Origin: Candidatus Saccharimonadota bacterium
GTDB lineage: Bacteria > Patescibacteriota > Saccharimonadia > Saccharimonadales > Saccharimonadaceae
NCBI GenBank assembly: GCA_002861585.1
Contig: PJQJ01000005.1
Location: 1-8,219 of the forward strand
Reading direction: 5' to 3'
DNA length: 8,219 nucleotides
In this document: one piece after another, positions 4,905 through 8,219 of the stretch
How positions within the stretch are numbered: position 1 is the first letter of the stretch
Layout: each line of letters opens with the position of its first letter
The notes under the pieces: model-generated
What the model saw: the letters and a program-made list of their open reading frames with translations, nothing else
Told to the model about the DNA's origin: nothing
Databases searched by the model: none
Program-made: the position numbers and the translations under genes

Positions 4905-6854
4905 ATGTCTCGACCTATAGTTCTGAGTAATGGTGATCTCCATGTTGGCCTTAATGAATGCGGGCTAGTAAATGACTTTTATTACCCGTATGTCGGCCTT
5001 GAAAACCATGCGGCTGCTAGTAGCTTGCGTCATCGAATTGGCGTCTACGTTGATAATCAATTTAGCTGGATCGATGACGGGACCTGGACTTTCGCACAGG
5101 ACTATCCGCACTCTTCACTCGTGAGCCACACACGTGCTCATAATAACCACCTTGGTATAACGCTCGAATTCGACGATGCGGTTGACGCTACTCACGCCGC
5201 TTTTTTGCGTAGTATTCATATTGTAAACCAGCACGACGCACGAACCGTGAAGCTCTTTATGCACCAAGTGTTCTGCATTAGTAATAGCAACAGCGGCAAC
5301 ACCGCCCAGTACCTCCCTGGTCAGCCTGCACTACTGCACTATATGGGTCACCGCGCCTTTGTTATCTCCGGTAAGCATTCTGATGATCGTCCATTTGACC
5401 AATTCAGCGTCGGTATCTATGGAATTGAGGGTAAAGAGGGTACCTACAGGGATGCCGAGGATGGCTTCTTAAGCGGAAACGGGGTTGAACACGGAAGCGT
5501 TGATTCTGTTATTGGATTTGATGTTGAGCTAGGTCCTCATGACTCAAAGCGTGTTGAATACTGGATATCAGCAGGTACATCAACTCGTGAGGCTCTTGTT
5601 GTCGATAACATTATCAAGGAAGAGGGTGTTTCGCAGCGCCTGCTGCAAACCGATGTCTGGTGGCAACAGTGGCTCATTCCGGCTGAACGATGCATCAGGA
5701 CTATTCCCAAGGAATACCGCACCGCCTTTCGTAAGAGCCTAATGATCCTAAAATCACAGATCGATAACCGCGGTGCAATAATGGCTAGCACCGACACTAC
5801 GATGCTTAACTATTCGCGTGATGCCTATGCCTACTGCTGGCCCCGTGATGGTGCTCTCATCCTATGGCCGCTTATCCGGATGGGTTACATCAATGAGCCA
5901 AAACAATTTTTTGACTTTATAAAACGGATCCTTCATTCCGAAGGCTACCTGATGCACAAGTATCAAGCTGATGGCGCCCTCGGGACAAGCTGGCATCCGT
6001 ACATTCACACTGCTGATATTATCGCTCCGCCAATTCAAGAGGACGAGACAGCGATTGTCCTCTTTATGCTGGGTCAGTTCTTTAACATGCACGAGGAACA
6101 AGCCTTGCTACACGATTACTACTTATCGCTCGTCCAGCCAATGGCGAACTTTTTAGCAGATTACATCGATAATGAGACTAAGCTGCCAAAACCAAGTTAC
6201 GATCTGTGGGAAGAGGTCTTCATGACGAGCACGTACACGACGGCTGTTACCCATGCAGGTCTTCGTTCAGCGATTGACTTAGCGGAACGAATGGGAGCCA
6301 GTCAGGATGCAGTTCGCTGGCAAACAGTTGCCGACGATATGAAACGTGCTGCTCAAGACCATCTCTTTAATAAAGAGCGTGGGTTCTTCCTGAAAGGTGT
6401 TCTTAAGACTGAAAGGGAGACGATCCTCTACGATAAGATCGACGTTTCAAGCTTTTACGGTGCATTCATGTTTAACCTATTTGATGCGCAGAGCGAAGAG
6501 ATCAAGACATCGCTTGAGACGCTAAAAACAACCTTTGACTTTTCTGAAGAGGCACCAAAGGGTCTGCCCCGTTACGAGCATGATCAATACAATATTGCAG
6601 ATCCGGATAGCCTCGGCAACCCTTGGTTTATTACGACGCTGTGGTTAGCTCAGTTCTACCTAGAGCGCAACCAGACGGAAGTAGCACGGGGCTTCATCGA
6701 CTGGACGGTCGATCGCATGATGCCATCCGGTGTTCTTGCCGAGCAGATTGATCCGACGAATAACAGCTTTGTTTCAGTTGCGCCACTTGCCTGGAGCCAG
6801 GCTGAATTAGTAAATTCCTTGCTTGATCTTGTTATTGAGCCGGCGGAGCGGTAG
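4905..6854 (+). CDS. GH15 glucoamylase family enzyme (glucan 1,4-alpha-glucosidase type)
   Basis: This 649-residue inverting exo-hydrolase probably releases glucose from chain ends of glycogen or maltodextrin. An N-terminal beta-sandwich domain (about 1-255) precedes an (alpha/alpha)6 barrel (about 265-640), the bacterial/archaeal architecture. In the barrel, YCWPRDGA (310-317) has the Trp and Arg-Asp pair that bind glucose in subsite -1. SYDLWEEV (431-438) holds the catalytic acid, Glu436 by alignment with fungal glucoamylase YDLWEE. VLAEQIDP (610-617) holds the catalytic base Glu613. PLAWSQAE (627-634) is the conserved end. All key residues are intact. AAGGAG (4893-4898) lies six bases before the ATG, which comes one base after the GH57 stop. 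No signal peptide is visible, so the enzyme is likely cytoplasmic and used for internal glucan turnover. Some GH15 proteins are trehalases or dextranases; the GT4 and GH57 neighbours favour glucan. Confidence 0.9.
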   Translation: MSRPIVLSNGDLHVGLNECGLVNDFYYPYVGLENHAAASSLRHRIGVYVDNQFSWIDDGTWTFAQDYPHSSLVSHTRAHNNHLGITLEFDDAVDATHAAFLRSIHIVNQHDARTVKLFMHQVFCISNSNSGNTAQYLPGQPALLHYMGHRAFVISGKHSDDRPFDQFSVGIYGIEGKEGTYRDAEDGFLSGNGVEHGSVDSVIGFDVELGPHDSKRVEYWISAGTSTREALVVDNIIKEEGVSQRLLQTDVWWQQWLIPAERCIRTIPKEYRTAFRKSLMILKSQIDNRGAIMASTDTTMLNYSRDAYAYCWPRDGALILWPLIRMGYINEPKQFFDFIKRILHSEGYLMHKYQADGALGTSWHPYIHTADIIAPPIQEDETAIVLFMLGQFFNMHEEQALLHDYYLSLVQPMANFLADYIDNETKLPKPSYDLWEEVFMTSTYTTAVTHAGLRSAIDLAERMGASQDAVRWQTVADDMKRAAQDHLFNKERGFFLKGVLKTERETILYDKIDVSSFYGAFMFNLFDAQSEEIKTSLETLKTTFDFSEEAPKGLPRYEHDQYNIADPDSLGNPWFITTLWLAQFYLERNQTEVARGFIDWTVDRMMPSGVLAEQIDPTNNSFVSVAPLAWSQAELVNSLLDLVIEPAER

Positions 6855-6868
6855 GATAAGCCTATAGC

Positions 6869-7564
6869 ATGATTAGACGAACTTACGACCATCTCTCTCA
6901 TCACTTCGGCGTTGTGCGCTCGCTTGCGACAAAGCGTGTCATTAGTTCTTTCGATGATGAATACGGACTAGTCTATTTTGGCTTTGTTGATCAGCATAGC
7001 GATGAGCATGAGCTCATCCGGGGCGTAACTCTTTCACCGAACCACCACGATCGTCATTATTCCGTTGGCGCCATAAAAGGTTTTGATGTCTCTCTTGTAC
7101 AGCGAACAGATAAAGTAAGTTTTCCTAACAAGCCTAGTCGGTACTTTACGTGGGTAATAATGCAGTTTGACCTGCATGTTACCGAAGGGGCATTTCCGCA
7201 TATCTTCATCGATGCTCATCATCACGACGAGACGTTCTTAGCTAATCTATCGGTGAAGTTTCAACAGATGCACCATGTAGACAAGACACAGTTTTCATCT
7301 CATGATCCCCTGTTCGTAAAGGGCTTTAACGTCTTTACCGCCCATGCTGACACTCCTCTGCTGCCCTATGTGCTTACTCCTGAGGTTACTGCGACTCTCG
7401 GACACCACTTTAAACACTTTGACTTTGAGATACAGGGCGACAAGCTGTTAGTCTACTCAAGCAACACTATGGTAACGCGTCATACGCTTGTTCATATGGC
7501 TCGAGTTGGTCTTTGGCTTGGGGCCGTACTAGATAGTAATGCCGCCACTCTTCCGCAGCGATAA
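6869..7564 (+). CDS. Histidine-rich protein of unknown function
   Basis: I do not recognise this 231-residue protein. It is soluble-looking, with no signal peptide; the most hydrophobic stretch, near 208-221, is short. Histidine is very high (22 residues, 9.5%), including HHDRH (59-63), DAHHHDE (115-121), MHH (134-136), and GHHFKH (178-183). The C-terminal half has the pattern FNVFTAHADTPLLPYVLTPE (153-172), then FEIQGDKLLVYS (186-197). This distantly recalls DUF3137-like proteins, where a Pro-containing LTP motif precedes a strand with a DxLxxY end; that link is a weak inference. It starts 14 bases after the GH15 stop with only a distant AGGA (6853-6856, 12 bases away). It has no promoter of its own that I can see and ends just before the terminator. 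It is therefore probably the last gene of the glucan operon, though it need not act on glucan. Confidence 0.75.
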   Translation: MIRRTYDHLSHHFGVVRSLATKRVISSFDDEYGLVYFGFVDQHSDEHELIRGVTLSPNHHDRHYSVGAIKGFDVSLVQRTDKVSFPNKPSRYFTWVIMQFDLHVTEGAFPHIFIDAHHHDETFLANLSVKFQQMHHVDKTQFSSHDPLFVKGFNVFTAHADTPLLPYVLTPEVTATLGHHFKHFDFEIQGDKLLVYSSNTMVTRHTLVHMARVGLWLGAVLDSNAATLPQR

Positions 7565-7569
7565 AATAA

Positions 7570-7597
7570 AAAACCGCCAATGTTACATGGCGGTTTT
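7570..7597. terminator. Bidirectional intrinsic terminator between convergent genes
   Basis: AAAACCGCCA (7570-7579) pairs perfectly with TGGCGGTTTT (7588-7597), a ten-base stem around an eight-base loop. On the + strand the stem ends in TTTT then ATT. On the - strand it ends in TTTTTTATTTTAT, a better tract. It can terminate the glucan operon from the left and rpmG from the right. Confidence 0.9.
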
Positions 7598-7614
7598 ATT
7601 AAGTAAACAATAGT

Positions 7615-7818
7615 CTATTTACGCTTTTTAACTTCGTTTCGTCCGAGGTTTTTCTTGGTCTCGGTGAATACTTCATGCTGACGAGTGCGAGGATTATACT
7701 TGCGAAGAGACACTTTTTCAGTTGTGTTCTGAGTGTTCTTAACGGTGTAGTACAATCGATCACCTGTAGTCTCACTGACAAGACCAACCAATTTACGCTT
7801 TGTGTTCTTTTTAGGCAT
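7615..7818 (-). CDS. rpmG: Large-subunit ribosomal protein bL33
   Basis: This is a 67-residue basic protein of the 50S subunit. The core matches bL33: KLVSETTG-type start (GLVSETTGDRLYYTVKN, residues 12-28), NTTEKVSLRKYNPRTRQHEV (31-50), and FTETKKN (51-57). There are no cysteines, so this is the zinc-free form; the positions of the two usual CxxC pairs hold other residues. The C-terminus is extended by about ten Lys/Arg/Asn-rich residues beyond the typical 50-55-residue protein. GAGG (complement of 7825-7828) lies six bases before the ATG. A promoter candidate lies further upstream and a shared terminator downstream. The tRNA-Thr gene precedes it on the same strand, a translation-gene grouping seen in many bacteria. 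Confidence 0.9.
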   Translation of the reverse strand: MPKKNTKRKLVGLVSETTGDRLYYTVKNTQNTTEKVSLRKYNPRTRQHEVFTETKKNLGRNEVKKRK

Positions 7819-7888
7819 TACTTTCCTCGCTCGATTTAGGTTTCTTTGGTATACGATTCAACGGTTATGTATGGAATCAATTCATCAA

Positions 7889-7916
7889 ATTATAACATAC
7901 TTTGATAAGTATTCAA
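7889..7916 (-). promoter_or_regulatory. Extended -10 promoter for rpmG
   Basis: On the - strand TTGAAT (7911-7916) is followed after 16 bases by consensus TATAAT (7889-7894), with an extended TG at 7896-7897 (TGTTATAAT). The transcript would start near 7882, leaving a leader of about 64 bases before rpmG. The -35 element begins three bases after the tRNA CCA end, so rpmG can be made independently of the tRNA. Confidence 0.6.
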
Positions 7917-7918
7917 TA

Positions 7919-7993
<75 letters not shown>

Positions 7994-8010
7994 ACAAAGA
8001 ATCGGGGTTA

Positions 8011-8039
8011 ATTGTATCAAACCTTACCCCTTATGCCAA
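8011..8039 (-). promoter_or_regulatory. Promoter of the tRNA-Thr gene
   Basis: On the - strand TTGGCA (8034-8039; five of six) and TACAAT (8011-8016; five of six) are exactly 17 bases apart, with TG one base before the -10. The transcript would start near 8004, giving a 5' leader of about ten bases before the mature tRNA end at 7993, for removal by RNase P. The -35 box lies three bases past the stop of the upstream gene. Confidence 0.65.
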
Positions 8040-8042
8040 GAG

Positions 8043-8219
8043 TTAGGCTAGGTTTTTCTCCTGCTCTGCCAGTTCAATTACTGAGAAACGTTTACTCGCA
8101 TAATCAAACTGTATAATCTGTTCTGGTTTTAGCTCCACCTCTCGAAGCTCTACCCCGTCCTCATCCGTATAGGTGCTAATACTACTCAATAGATGTTCGT
8201 CGACAATTATAATCCCTGC
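8043..8219 (-). CDS. Unidentified protein, C-terminal 58 residues only
   Basis: This open frame enters from the right edge and ends with TAA at 8043-8045. The visible peptide is strongly acidic and looks like real protein. It begins AGIIIVDEHLLSS, contains TYTDEDGVELREVELKPEQI (residues 17-36) and ends IELAEQEKNLA. It has alternating charged and hydrophobic residues and no membrane segment or cysteine. I do not recognise the family, and the start and most of the gene lie outside the window. The open frame could be chance over this length, but the amino-acid composition, the packing against the tRNA promoter and the lack of a better frame favour a real gene. No terminator is evident between its stop and the tRNA. 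Confidence 0.55.
   Translation of the reverse strand, partial: AGIIIVDEHLLSSISTYTDEDGVELREVELKPEQIIQFDYASKRFSVIELAEQEKNLA

Noticed and set aside
7599..7787. 62-codon open frame on the - strand
   Set aside because: It overlaps rpmG in another frame and shows no recognisable protein pattern, whereas the rpmG frame matches bL33.

Overview
The window looks like a chromosomal segment from a small-genome bacterium, most probably a member of Candidatus Saccharibacteria (TM7; Patescibacteria/CPR). This placement is an inference, not proven by a marker gene. It rests on three things: a heme O synthase remnant and a single-subunit type II NADH dehydrogenase side by side, a compact GT4-GH57-GH15 alpha-glucan cluster, and tight gene packing. 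UGA is used as a stop (the GT4 gene ends in TGA), so the code is standard and not the UGA=Gly code of Gracilibacteria/Absconditabacteria.

Left part, 1-2377, + strand: respiratory chain. It opens with the last 46 codons of a heme O synthase (CyoE/CtaB type). Next come an 89-residue three-helix membrane protein of unknown function, a type II NADH:quinone oxidoreductase and a flavodoxin-fold NAD(P)H quinone oxidoreductase. Heme O synthase serves bo3-type oxidases, so the oxidase genes are probably just left of the window. Together these genes would pass electrons from NADH through quinone to oxygen.

Middle part, 2378-7610, + strand: alpha-glucan metabolism. A promoter candidate lying inside an inverted repeat precedes a glycogen-synthase-like GT4 enzyme, a GH57 alpha-amylase family enzyme (ATGA overlap), a GH15 glucoamylase family enzyme (1-base gap) and a histidine-rich 231-residue protein I cannot identify. 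None has a visible signal peptide, so a cytoplasmic make-and-degrade cycle for glycogen or maltodextrin is likely, with free glucose as an end product. The unit ends at a strong hairpin terminator that also serves the opposite strand.

Right part, 7611-8219, - strand: translation genes. Read leftwards, it holds the end of an unidentified gene, tRNA-Thr(GGT) with its own near-consensus promoter, and rpmG (ribosomal protein L33) with its own extended -10 promoter. No gap exceeds 300 bases. No mobile element, CRISPR array or prophage signal was seen. The less explained items are the small membrane protein, the histidine-rich protein, two promoters placed so that transcripts would start at or within two bases of the start codon, and the inverted repeat over the glucan promoter.
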